From positions 1 to 19,627 of the forward strand of contig JAUPWC010000561.1 of assembly GCA_030916665.1 (NCBI GenBank): a stretch of DNA of 19,627 bases. Reading direction: 5' to 3'. The DNA comes from Verrucomicrobiota bacterium (GTDB lineage Bacteria; Verrucomicrobiota; Verrucomicrobiia; Opitutales; Opitutaceae). Each line of letters starts with the position of its first letter. Positions within the stretch are counted from its first letter, which is position 1. Positions 6,551-12,556 of the stretch are shown piece after piece. Under the pieces are notes generated by a model. It was given only the letters and a program-made list of their open reading frames with translations. It did not search any database and was not told the origin of the DNA. A program made the translations under genes and the position numbers.

Positions 6551-6600
6551 TCGAGGAGGAGTTTGCCTGTGCCCGCGGGGTGTGTCACTACCCGATTCCG

Positions 6601-6963
6601 ATGAAAGTCTCCGCCGCCCTCGAACGCCACTACGTGCTCCCGTGCTGCCTGCTGCTGCTCAACCTCTGCAACGAGGTCATCGCCTACAAGGCGAAGCTCA
6701 TCGGCGACGATTTCCTGCGCACGCTCTTCATCATGGGCATGGTGCTGTTCGGGGCCTCGCTCGTCGCCTTCGCCGTCGCGCCGGGCATCATCTGGACGGT
6801 GCAGTCGCTGCGGCGCACGAGTCGCTCCACGGCGGGCAGCCTTGGCGAGATCGCCTTCCTGTTCGGCCTCGGCGGGCTGATCTTTTGGCTCTACTACCGC
6901 AACTACATCCACGGCACGGATGCGATTCTGCCGGCGGTATGGCGCAACGGGCCATTACGCTGA
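6601..6963 (+). CDS. Small integral membrane protein of unknown function (120 aa)
   Basis: The frame begins with ATG 6601 and encodes about three hydrophobic segments: HYVLPCCLLLLNLCNEVIAY (residues about 10-29), LFIMGMVLFGASLVAFAVAP (about 42-62) and IAFLFGLGGLIFWLYYRNY (about 84-103). Short basic or polar loops lie between them (SLRRTSRSTAGS after helix 2). I do not recognise a family. Helix pattern, length and codon bias support a real gene. It is divergent from the tautomerase gene; the 63-bp gap must hold both promoters, and TTGCCT followed 16 nt later by TCACTA is a weak candidate on this strand. No Shine-Dalgarno is evident. Confidence 0.68.
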   Translation: MKVSAALERHYVLPCCLLLLNLCNEVIAYKAKLIGDDFLRTLFIMGMVLFGASLVAFAVAPGIIWTVQSLRRTSRSTAGSLGEIAFLFGLGGLIFWLYYRNYIHGTDAILPAVWRNGPLR

Positions 6964-7267
6964 TCCAAGGTGACGAGGGGCTTTGGTCGGGTGGCGGATT
7001 CCGATAGCCCGGGCGTGTTATCCAGCCCGGTGGTTACCCTGCACGAGGTGAAGAATCCATCAGGACGTGGTGAGCGTTGCATGGGAAGTGAAAGTCCGGT
7101 CGGATCCCCGCTCCGCTTTTGCCGGCTAACGGCGGAGGGCAATGTCGTTCATGTGAACGGTGTAACTGATCAGAACCATACCTGGGGACGTGCCGGGCTG
7201 GAGGGAAAGGGACCGGAGAAGGCAATCCTGCTTGCGACGTGAGCCCGACTCGGCACGGATTGCCGCC
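6964..7267. other. 304-bp spacer without a recognisable gene
   Basis: The stretch before the M32 gene holds no convincing ORF and no word-repeat array. It has a possible stem CTCCGC/GCGGAG around TTTTGCCGGCTAACG near 7110-7137, and GTTCA-TG-TGAAC near 7146-7157. The M32 promoter should be here but I cannot pick one with confidence. Confidence 0.5.
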
Positions 7268-8743
7268 ATGAGCGCCTACCAATCCCTCCGCGGTATTGCA
7301 TCTGAAGTCGCGTTGATCACTTCCACGGAGTCTGTCCTGGGCTGGGATCAGGAGACGTATATGCCGGAGAAAGCTCTGGGGCATCGCGCCCAACAGCTGT
7401 CGTATCTCTCCGGAAAGGCGCATGGACTGTTGACCGCAAGCAGGACGAGGAAGCTGCTGGAGCGGGCGGAGGCGGAGGAGCCGGAGAACGAGAGGCAGAA
7501 GGCGAACGTGCAGGGATTGCGCCGCCTCATCGACCGGGCGACGAAGTTGCCCCAGCGTTTTGTGGAGGAGGAAAAACGAGTCACGACCCGGGCGAAGGCG
7601 GTGTGGGCGGAGGCGCGGCGGCAGTCCGATTTCTCGAGGTTTGCGCCGAAGCTGGAAATGATCCTCGGCCTCGCGCGGAGGAAGGCGGAATTGCTTGGCT
7701 ACGACGACGAGCCGTATGACGCGCTGCTGGATTTGTATGAGCGCGACGCGAAGACGCGCGAGGTCGCCGCGCTATTTGCGAAAATGAGACCGCAACTGGC
7801 CGCAATCGCCCGGGCGGCGGTGGCCCGGTCGAAGGAACTGAAGCCTGGAGTGCTCAAGGGAAGATATCCCTGCAAACAGCAGCAGATCCTGAACCGCGAG
7901 ATTGCGGAGAGTCTGGGCTATGATTTCGGGGCGGGCCGCATTGACACCACGGCCCATCCCTTTTGCGCCACGCTCGGTCCCGGCGATGTGCGGCTGACGA
8001 CACGGTATGACGAGACGAAATTCCTTTCGTCGCTCTTTGGCGTGATGCACGAAGCGGGACACGGATTGTATGAGCAGGGGTTGCCCGGCTGCGATTACGG
8101 CCTGCCGGGCGGCTCAGCGGCATCACTGGGGATCCATGAGTCACAGAGCAGGCTGTGGGAGAATCATGTGGGCCGCAGTCGTCTGTTTTGGACGAAGTGG
8201 CTGCCGCGAGCACAGGAGTTGTTTCCGCATCTGAAGAAGGTGAAGCTGGATGCATTCATGCAGGCGATCTTGGGCTCGGAATTCAGCTTTATCCGGGTGG
8301 AGGCCGACGAGGCAACGTATGATCTTCACATCCTGCTGCGCTTTGGTCTGGAGCGCCGCCTTGTGCGGGGTGCACTGGACGTGAAGGATGTGCCGAGAGT
8401 GTGGAATGAGGAATATCGCGAGCTTTTCGGGCGGACGCCGCCGGATGACCGCCATGGCTGCCTGCAGGATATTCACTGGAGCATGGGCGGGCTGGGGTAT
8501 TTTGCGACCTACACGCTGGGAAACATCAATGCCGCGCAGTTGTTCGCGGCTGCGCGGCGGCAGAGGAATGTCGCTGCCGGACTCGAGCGGAGCGATTACG
8601 CGCCCTTGTTGAAGTGGCTGCGCGAAAATGTGCACGCGCATGGTGCCGCGCTGACCCCGACAAGGATCATGCAGCAGGCGACAGGCCGGCCGGCGGATCC
8701 CAAGTGGCACATCGCCCACTTGCGGGAGCGGTATCTCGGCTGA
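7268..8743 (+). CDS. M32 family metallocarboxypeptidase (carboxypeptidase Taq type)
   Basis: M32 enzymes are zinc-dependent carboxypeptidases that trim residues from peptide C-termini, normally in the cytoplasm. The 491-residue protein is full length for the family (about 500). The zinc site is HEAGH at residues 261-265, with the third ligand in the family motif HESQ at 290-293 (Glu291). Other family blocks follow in order: SVLGWDQETYMPE near the N-terminus, FIRVEADEATYDLHI, and DIHWSMGGLGYFATYTLGN, where Ala replaces the common Pro of GYFPTY. No signal peptide is seen. ATG 7268 starts the family-like MSAYQSLRGIA; an upstream ATG in frame at 7190 would add 26 atypical residues. The gene converges with the AmpG-like gene, the stops 38 nt apart. 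Confidence 0.94.
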   Translation: MSAYQSLRGIASEVALITSTESVLGWDQETYMPEKALGHRAQQLSYLSGKAHGLLTASRTRKLLERAEAEEPENERQKANVQGLRRLIDRATKLPQRFVEEEKRVTTRAKAVWAEARRQSDFSRFAPKLEMILGLARRKAELLGYDDEPYDALLDLYERDAKTREVAALFAKMRPQLAAIARAAVARSKELKPGVLKGRYPCKQQQILNREIAESLGYDFGAGRIDTTAHPFCATLGPGDVRLTTRYDETKFLSSLFGVMHEAGHGLYEQGLPGCDYGLPGGSAASLGIHESQSRLWENHVGRSRLFWTKWLPRAQELFPHLKKVKLDAFMQAILGSEFSFIRVEADEATYDLHILLRFGLERRLVRGALDVKDVPRVWNEEYRELFGRTPPDDRHGCLQDIHWSMGGLGYFATYTLGNINAAQLFAAARRQRNVAAGLERSDYAPLLKWLRENVHAHGAALTPTRIMQQATGRPADPKWHIAHLRERYLG

Positions 8744-8781
8744 AGCCGACGGCCAGGGGCGGAGGCACCGGCCCGGATGCT

Positions 8782-10122
8782 TCAGTCCTGCCGTGGAGTC
8801 CGGCCCATTTCCGGGTTGGTATCGATCACGTTGCCGATCCGGAGCAGCGACATCAAGATCATGCCGGCTATCGCCAAGCCGATCACCGTGCCCATGGTGA
8901 TGGCCTGCCCGCCCTGGGCCGAGGTCCAGGCCAGAAGGTAGGCACCAGCCGGAACCGGCAGATTGCCGAGAGAATTATAAATGGTGAATTGAGTGGCCGC
9001 CACCCGCTTGTCGCACAGCCGCATCCGGAGTGGATTGCCGGAAATTGTAAAGAGCAGGCTGGTCGAGTCCGTTAAGGCATAGAGAGCGATCAGCCCGCCC
9101 CACAGCAGGCCCATCTGAGGGAAGGCGAGGAAGAGTCCCCCGATGACGATGTAGAATCCGGCGGAGAAAATGCACGATCGGCGGGGTCCGAGCCTGGCAT
9201 TAAGGAAAGACCCGAGCCCCATCCCGCCCACAGAGACGAACAGACCGACAACCGCGACCATCGTCGAGTAGTCCTGGGTCGACCAACTGGCCTTGGTGGT
9301 CGCATAGGCCGGCCAAAAAGCCACAAATATGCCGCCCGTCATGCGAACCACGCTCGTGGCGGCGAGGTAGAGCAGGCTGTCGCGCCTAATCAAGGAAACC
9401 AAAGTGAGCTTGAGGATCGCCAGCCAGTTGATCGAACCAACCAGGCTCGTGGCGGGTGACGCTTGGCCCGCGGTCCACGGCAGGATTTTCTCACCCGTCC
9501 GCTCGCGCAGGATTATCGCCAGCAGGCAGGTGATGCCGACGAGGGGAACAAAGCCCAGGAACGTGACCGTGGAGCCATATTTCGCCAGCAGCGTGCCGCC
9601 CAAGGCCGCGCCAATCGCGATGCCAAAGGTCTGCCCGGCGAACATAAAGGCGCTGGCGGTGCCTTGTTCGTCCTCAGGGAGCAAATCCACGGCCAGCCCG
9701 TCGACGGCGACATCTTGCATCGCGCTGCCGACAAAGATCGCAAAGCCCACATAGGCCAGCAGGGAGATGTCCCCCGGGCCCGGGCTGGCCAGCGCGGCCA
9801 CCAGCAGGCCGATGAACATCAGGAATTGCGAGGCGATCAGCCAGATCCGGCGGCGTCCCATCGCACGATAGGTGTAGCGGTCCATCAAGGCGGCACCGAA
9901 AAACTTGAAGCTCCACGGCAGGTAGGTGGTGGTAACCAGGAAGGCGACATCGGAAGGCGAGGCGCCGTTCTTCGACACCCAGGCTGAGACGGCGGTCAGA
10001 TACAGCCCGATTGGCAGGCCTTGGGCGAAGTAGAACGCCATCATGCTGCCCAATCGCAGCCTTTTGTTTTCGCTCAAGATGAGGCGCGAGCCGGTGGGTG
10101 GGGAGCTTGGGGAGGAAGACAT
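8782..10122 (-). CDS. AmpG-like MFS transporter (PAT family)
   Basis: This 446-residue membrane protein has about 12 hydrophobic segments and a cytoplasmic N-terminus. It resembles the peptide-acetyl-CoA transporter/AmpG branch of the major facilitator superfamily: FYFAQGLPIGLYLTAVSAW in helix 1, LPWSFKFFGAALMDRYT at helix 2 and the following loop, and SAMQDVAVDGLAVDLLPEDEQG in helix 4 and its loop. The last corresponds to the SxQDIxxDAxxxDxL signature of AmpG. AmpG imports anhydromuropeptides during cell-wall recycling; I infer a related role but other PAT substrates are possible. No ampD, nagZ or beta-lactamase gene is nearby. The ATG at 10122 gives a short Ser/Pro-rich N-terminus; no Shine-Dalgarno is visible. 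Confidence 0.82.
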   Translation of the reverse strand: MSSSPSSPPTGSRLILSENKRLRLGSMMAFYFAQGLPIGLYLTAVSAWVSKNGASPSDVAFLVTTTYLPWSFKFFGAALMDRYTYRAMGRRRIWLIASQFLMFIGLLVAALASPGPGDISLLAYVGFAIFVGSAMQDVAVDGLAVDLLPEDEQGTASAFMFAGQTFGIAIGAALGGTLLAKYGSTVTFLGFVPLVGITCLLAIILRERTGEKILPWTAGQASPATSLVGSINWLAILKLTLVSLIRRDSLLYLAATSVVRMTGGIFVAFWPAYATTKASWSTQDYSTMVAVVGLFVSVGGMGLGSFLNARLGPRRSCIFSAGFYIVIGGLFLAFPQMGLLWGGLIALYALTDSTSLLFTISGNPLRMRLCDKRVAATQFTIYNSLGNLPVPAGAYLLAWTSAQGGQAITMGTVIGLAIAGMILMSLLRIGNVIDTNPEMGRTPRQD

Positions 10123-10211
10123 GGTCAGACGGTCATGGGGTAATGGGTGAATTCAAAGCCCGATCGTTATCCGCATATCGGATTCGCAGAGCAGTCCGCG
10201 CCCGGCGATTC

Positions 10212-10223
10212 CAACCCGGGTTG
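10212..10223. repeat. 12-bp perfect palindrome upstream of the AmpG-like gene
   Basis: CAACCCGGGTTG is a perfect palindrome about 90 bp before the AmpG-like ATG, within the 224-bp spacer 10123-10346. A second perfect 8-bp palindrome, CCACGTGG, lies about 25 bp further on. Either could be a dimeric repressor site, but no regulator gene is adjacent. The spacer otherwise shows no gene; its two ends (GGTAATGGGTGAATTC near 10140 and GAATCACCCGTTCACC near 10336) are weakly complementary. Confidence 0.35.
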
Positions 10224-10346
10224 CGCTTTCATGGCAGGGGAACACCACGTGGAATCTGACTTTGAACAGGCGGGGCGCAAGCGGTTCCTGAAAGGAATCG
10301 GGAGCACGAGCGGTCGGACATTTGGCTGGAAACCCGAATCACCCGT

Positions 10347-11171
10347 TCACCACGCAGCACGGAGATCCCCCGGGTGGCGCCCTTGTCTGCGCAGGGTGTG
10401 GAGCGCGAGCGCGTCGTGACGCTTGGCGAGGCGCACGCCGCGATCGTCGGTGACGAGGGGGCAGTGCCAAAACGCCGGTGCCGTGAAAGCGAGGGCGCGG
10501 AAAAGCAGCAGCTGGCGGAAGGTGGATTTCACCAGGTCGGCGCCGCGTACCACCTCCGTGATGCCCAGCTCGGCATCGTCCACCACGCTGGCGAGCTGGT
10601 AGCTGGGCACGTCGTCCTTGCGCCAGACGAGGAAGTCGCCGAAGTCGCGGCCGGCGGTCGTGCGCTGATCACCCAACTGCCCATCGTGAAAGGCGAGCGT
10701 TTCGCCGTCGGGCACGCGGAAGCGCCAGTTGACGGAGATCGGCTCCGTGAGCGGTGGCAGCGGTGCGTTGGCCGGCGGACGAAACTCCGGCGGGTAGAGC
10801 GGTTCGTCGTGTTCGTCGCCGTCGTGCGGGGCGCTGGCGGCGGCGAGCACGTCCTTGCGCGAGCGGTGGCAGGGATAGATGAAACCGCCGGCGTGCAGCC
10901 GGGCGAGCGCGACGCGGTAAAGCGGGATGCGTTCGCTCTGGGTGATCATGGGCTCCGGCCAGTCAAAGCCGAACCAGTGCAGGTCTTCCACCATCGCGGC
11001 GACGAATTCCGGCCGGCAACGTGCCCGGTCGAGGTCGTCGTTGCGCAGGAAGAGCGTGCCTCCCGCGGCTCGGGCTCGCTGTTGGGCGACCCAAAAGGTC
11101 CGGGCGTGTCCGAGGTGCAAGAGTCCTGTAGGCGCGGGTGCCAGCCGGCCGATGTAGGAGGAGTTAACCAC
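10347..11171 (-). CDS. gluQ: Glutamyl-queuosine tRNA(Asp) synthetase GluQRS
   Basis: GluQRS is a truncated glutamyl-tRNA synthetase that activates glutamate without tRNA and attaches it to queuosine-34 of tRNA(Asp). The 274-residue protein has the catalytic domain only, no anticodon-binding domain. Visible are IGRLAPAPTGLLHLGHA (HIGH motif as HLGH, residues 19-22), LRNDDLDRAR, DFLVWRKDDVPSYQLASVVDDAELGITEVVRGADLV, and RLAKRHD in place of KMSKS. Cys101 is present, but the rest of the E. coli zinc site (C-x-C...Y-x3-C) is absent: CHRS and YPPEFR. The GTG at 11171 is the only start between an in-frame TAG and the conserved domain, and it lies inside an inverted repeat. The gene is divergent from the LOG-family gene. 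Confidence 0.9.
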   Translation of the reverse strand: MVNSSYIGRLAPAPTGLLHLGHARTFWVAQQRARAAGGTLFLRNDDLDRARCRPEFVAAMVEDLHWFGFDWPEPMITQSERIPLYRVALARLHAGGFIYPCHRSRKDVLAAASAPHDGDEHDEPLYPPEFRPPANAPLPPLTEPISVNWRFRVPDGETLAFHDGQLGDQRTTAGRDFGDFLVWRKDDVPSYQLASVVDDAELGITEVVRGADLVKSTFRQLLLFRALAFTAPAFWHCPLVTDDRGVRLAKRHDALALHTLRRQGRHPGDLRAAW

Positions 11172-11253
11172 TAATCCACACTAATGGGTCACTCATTCCG
11201 GGCAGACAATCCCGGTCCGCAAATTAGTGCTGTTTTAGTGTGGATTAGTGGTT
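11166..11253. repeat. 19-bp perfect inverted repeat between divergent genes, carrying the gluQ start
   Basis: AACCACTAATCCACACTAA (11166-11184) and TTAGTGTGGATTAGTGGTT (11235-11253) are perfectly complementary, with a 50-nt core. TTAGTG recurs at 11224, 11235 and 11245, spacing 10-11 nt. The gluQ start codon (GTG, 11171-11169) is part of the left arm; the right arm ends 13 nt before the LOG-family ATG. Between divergent genes it cannot be a terminator, so it may be an interspersed element, or a symmetric promoter/operator. Confidence 0.85.
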
Positions 11254-11266
11254 TCAAACTCCGGTC

Positions 11267-11848
11267 ATGCAGAAGCTGCTTTGTGTCTATTGCTCCTCCA
11301 GCGACCGGATTGACCCGAAATACGCGGCGGCGGCCGAGGAATTGGGGCGCGAGCTCGTGACACGCGGCTGGGGGCTCGTCTATGGCGGCGGGAAGACCGG
11401 GCTGATGGGCGCGGTGGCGCGCGGCACCAAGTCCGCGGGCGGGCGCGTGGTCGGCGTCATCCCCGAATTCATGAAGGCGCGCGAACTGGCCTTCGACGAG
11501 GCGGACGAACTGGTCACGGTCATCACCATGCGCGAGCGCAAGCTCCTGATGGAAGCGCGGGCCGACGCCTTCGTGACGCTGCCCGGCGGCTGGGGCACGC
11601 TGGAGGAGATCATGGAGATACTGACGCTGCGGCAGCTCGACATCGTGAAGAAACCCTGCGTCTTCTACAATCAGGACGGTTTCTACGACGACCTGATCCG
11701 GCTCTTCGAGCGGATGCTGGCGGAGAAATTCTTCAAGCCTTCGAACATGGACCTGTTCCGCGTGGCCAATACCATCCCGGACATTTTCGCGCAGATCGAG
11801 CTCGCCCGCGGGGCCAAGGCGGAGGCGAAGTGGTTCGACACGAAATGA
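11267..11848 (+). CDS. LOG family (TIGR00730) nucleoside monophosphate phosphoribohydrolase
   Basis: LOG-family Rossmann-fold enzymes cleave the base from nucleoside 5'-monophosphates; plant and some bacterial members release active cytokinins, and many bacterial ones act on AMP. Both signature motifs are intact: GGGKTGLMG at residues 40-48 and PGGWGTLEE (PGGxGTxxE) at 106-114, with MRERK between them. The 193-residue length is typical. ATG 11267 follows a repeat arm by 13 nt and lacks a Shine-Dalgarno. A long perfect hairpin begins 16 nt after the TGA, before the NUDIX gene on the same strand. Whether the two genes share a transcript is unclear. Confidence 0.93.
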   Translation: MQKLLCVYCSSSDRIDPKYAAAAEELGRELVTRGWGLVYGGGKTGLMGAVARGTKSAGGRVVGVIPEFMKARELAFDEADELVTVITMRERKLLMEARADAFVTLPGGWGTLEEIMEILTLRQLDIVKKPCVFYNQDGFYDDLIRLFERMLAEKFFKPSNMDLFRVANTIPDIFAQIELARGAKAEAKWFDTK

Positions 11849-11864
11849 ACGTCTCGAATCCACC

Positions 11865-11925
11865 TGTGGGTCAGCGCGCTGGCGCGCGCCCTGCCATCCT
11901 GCGCGCGCCAGCGCGCTGATCCACA
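11865..11925. repeat. 25-bp hairpin ending on the NUDIX start codon
   Basis: The stem 11865-11889/11901-11925 pairs over 25 positions with one G-U; its inner 19 bp (TCAGCGCGCTGGCGCGCGC and its complement) are perfect, and the loop is 11 nt (CCTGCCATCCT). The 3' arm ends on the A of the NUDIX ATG. It begins 16 nt after the LOG-family stop. It has no T-tract, so it could be a repeat, a transcript stabiliser, or a block to translation of the downstream gene. Confidence 0.85.
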
Positions 11926-12482
11926 TGACGATCACGGATACCATCGCCCTGCTGCGCCGCCATGAAGGCCGCGCCGAGGCCGGGCACGAAGCTGCTATGC
12001 TGGCGGAATATTTTCCGTTCATAGCGGCACATGCCGATTGCGTGTGGCGCACCTGCCTCGACGGACATCTGACCGCGTCGGCGTGGATTGTGGACGCCGC
12101 GCACGAGCGCACGCTGCTCACGCATCACCGCAAACTGGACCGCTGGCTCCAGCTTGGCGGACATGTGGACGGCAAAGCGGATCTGGCCGCGGCCGCGATG
12201 CGCGAGGCGCAGGAGGAGTCGGGGCTCACGCGGCTGCGGTTGGTGTCGCCGGAGGTCTTCGACGTGGACCGTCACCGCATTCCCGCGCGCGGTGCCGAGC
12301 CGGAGCACTGGCACTTCGATGTGCGCTTCCTGATTGAAGCCGATCCGTCGGAGCCGTTCCAGATCAGCAGCGAGTCGAAGGATCTGGCGTGGGTGCGGTT
12401 GGACGAAGTCGCCCGGTTGAATCCGGACGAATCGCTGCGGCGGATGGTGCGGAAGGTTCTCGGCCCTCAATCGTTCTCCTAA
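11925..12482 (+). CDS. NUDIX hydrolase
   Basis: NUDIX enzymes hydrolyse nucleoside diphosphates linked to another group. In this 185-residue protein the NUDIX box spans residues about 79-101: GHVDGKADLAAAAMREAQEESGL. The catalytic REAQEE core is intact, but the first Glu of GX5EX7REUXEEXGU is Ala, a variant I associate with a NUDIX subgroup having GGHVDGxxD; activity is likely but the substrate is unknown. Upstream, WIVDAAHERTLLTHHRKLDRWLQLGGH is typical of the fold. The ATG at 11925 sits at the base of a 25-bp hairpin. The last codons (QSFS-stop) are encoded by a period-6 repeat arm, so the C-terminus has probably been altered by it. The gene converges with batDE. Confidence 0.9.
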   Translation: MTITDTIALLRRHEGRAEAGHEAAMLAEYFPFIAAHADCVWRTCLDGHLTASAWIVDAAHERTLLTHHRKLDRWLQLGGHVDGKADLAAAAMREAQEESGLTRLRLVSPEVFDVDRHRIPARGAEPEHWHFDVRFLIEADPSEPFQISSESKDLAWVRLDEVARLNPDESLRRMVRKVLGPQSFS

Positions 12483-12555
12483 TCGTAATCTTTCTCGTTC
12501 TCTAGGATGCCGTGGGCAGGGAGAACGATTAGGATTAAGAGAAAGAGAACGATTG
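12468..12555. repeat. Period-6 word pair (GAGAAC/GATTAA family), copy 1
   Basis: The left arm 12468-12502 and right arm 12521-12555 (35 nt each, 18-nt core) are built of hexamers: GTTCTC, CTAATC, GTAATC, TTTCTC, GTTCTC on the left and GAGAAC, GATTAG, GATTAA, GAGAAA, GAGAAC on the right. They are complementary at both ends. The left arm encodes the last four residues and stop of the NUDIX gene; the right arm ends 1 nt from the batDE stop. The right arm matches that of the copy at 19231-19303 at 33 of 35 positions. Confidence 0.85.
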
Positions 12556-12556
12556 C

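Noticed and set aside
7190..7267. 26-codon N-terminal extension of the M32 carboxypeptidase
   Set aside because: Arg-rich, not family-like; MSAYQSL at 7268 is the usual start region.
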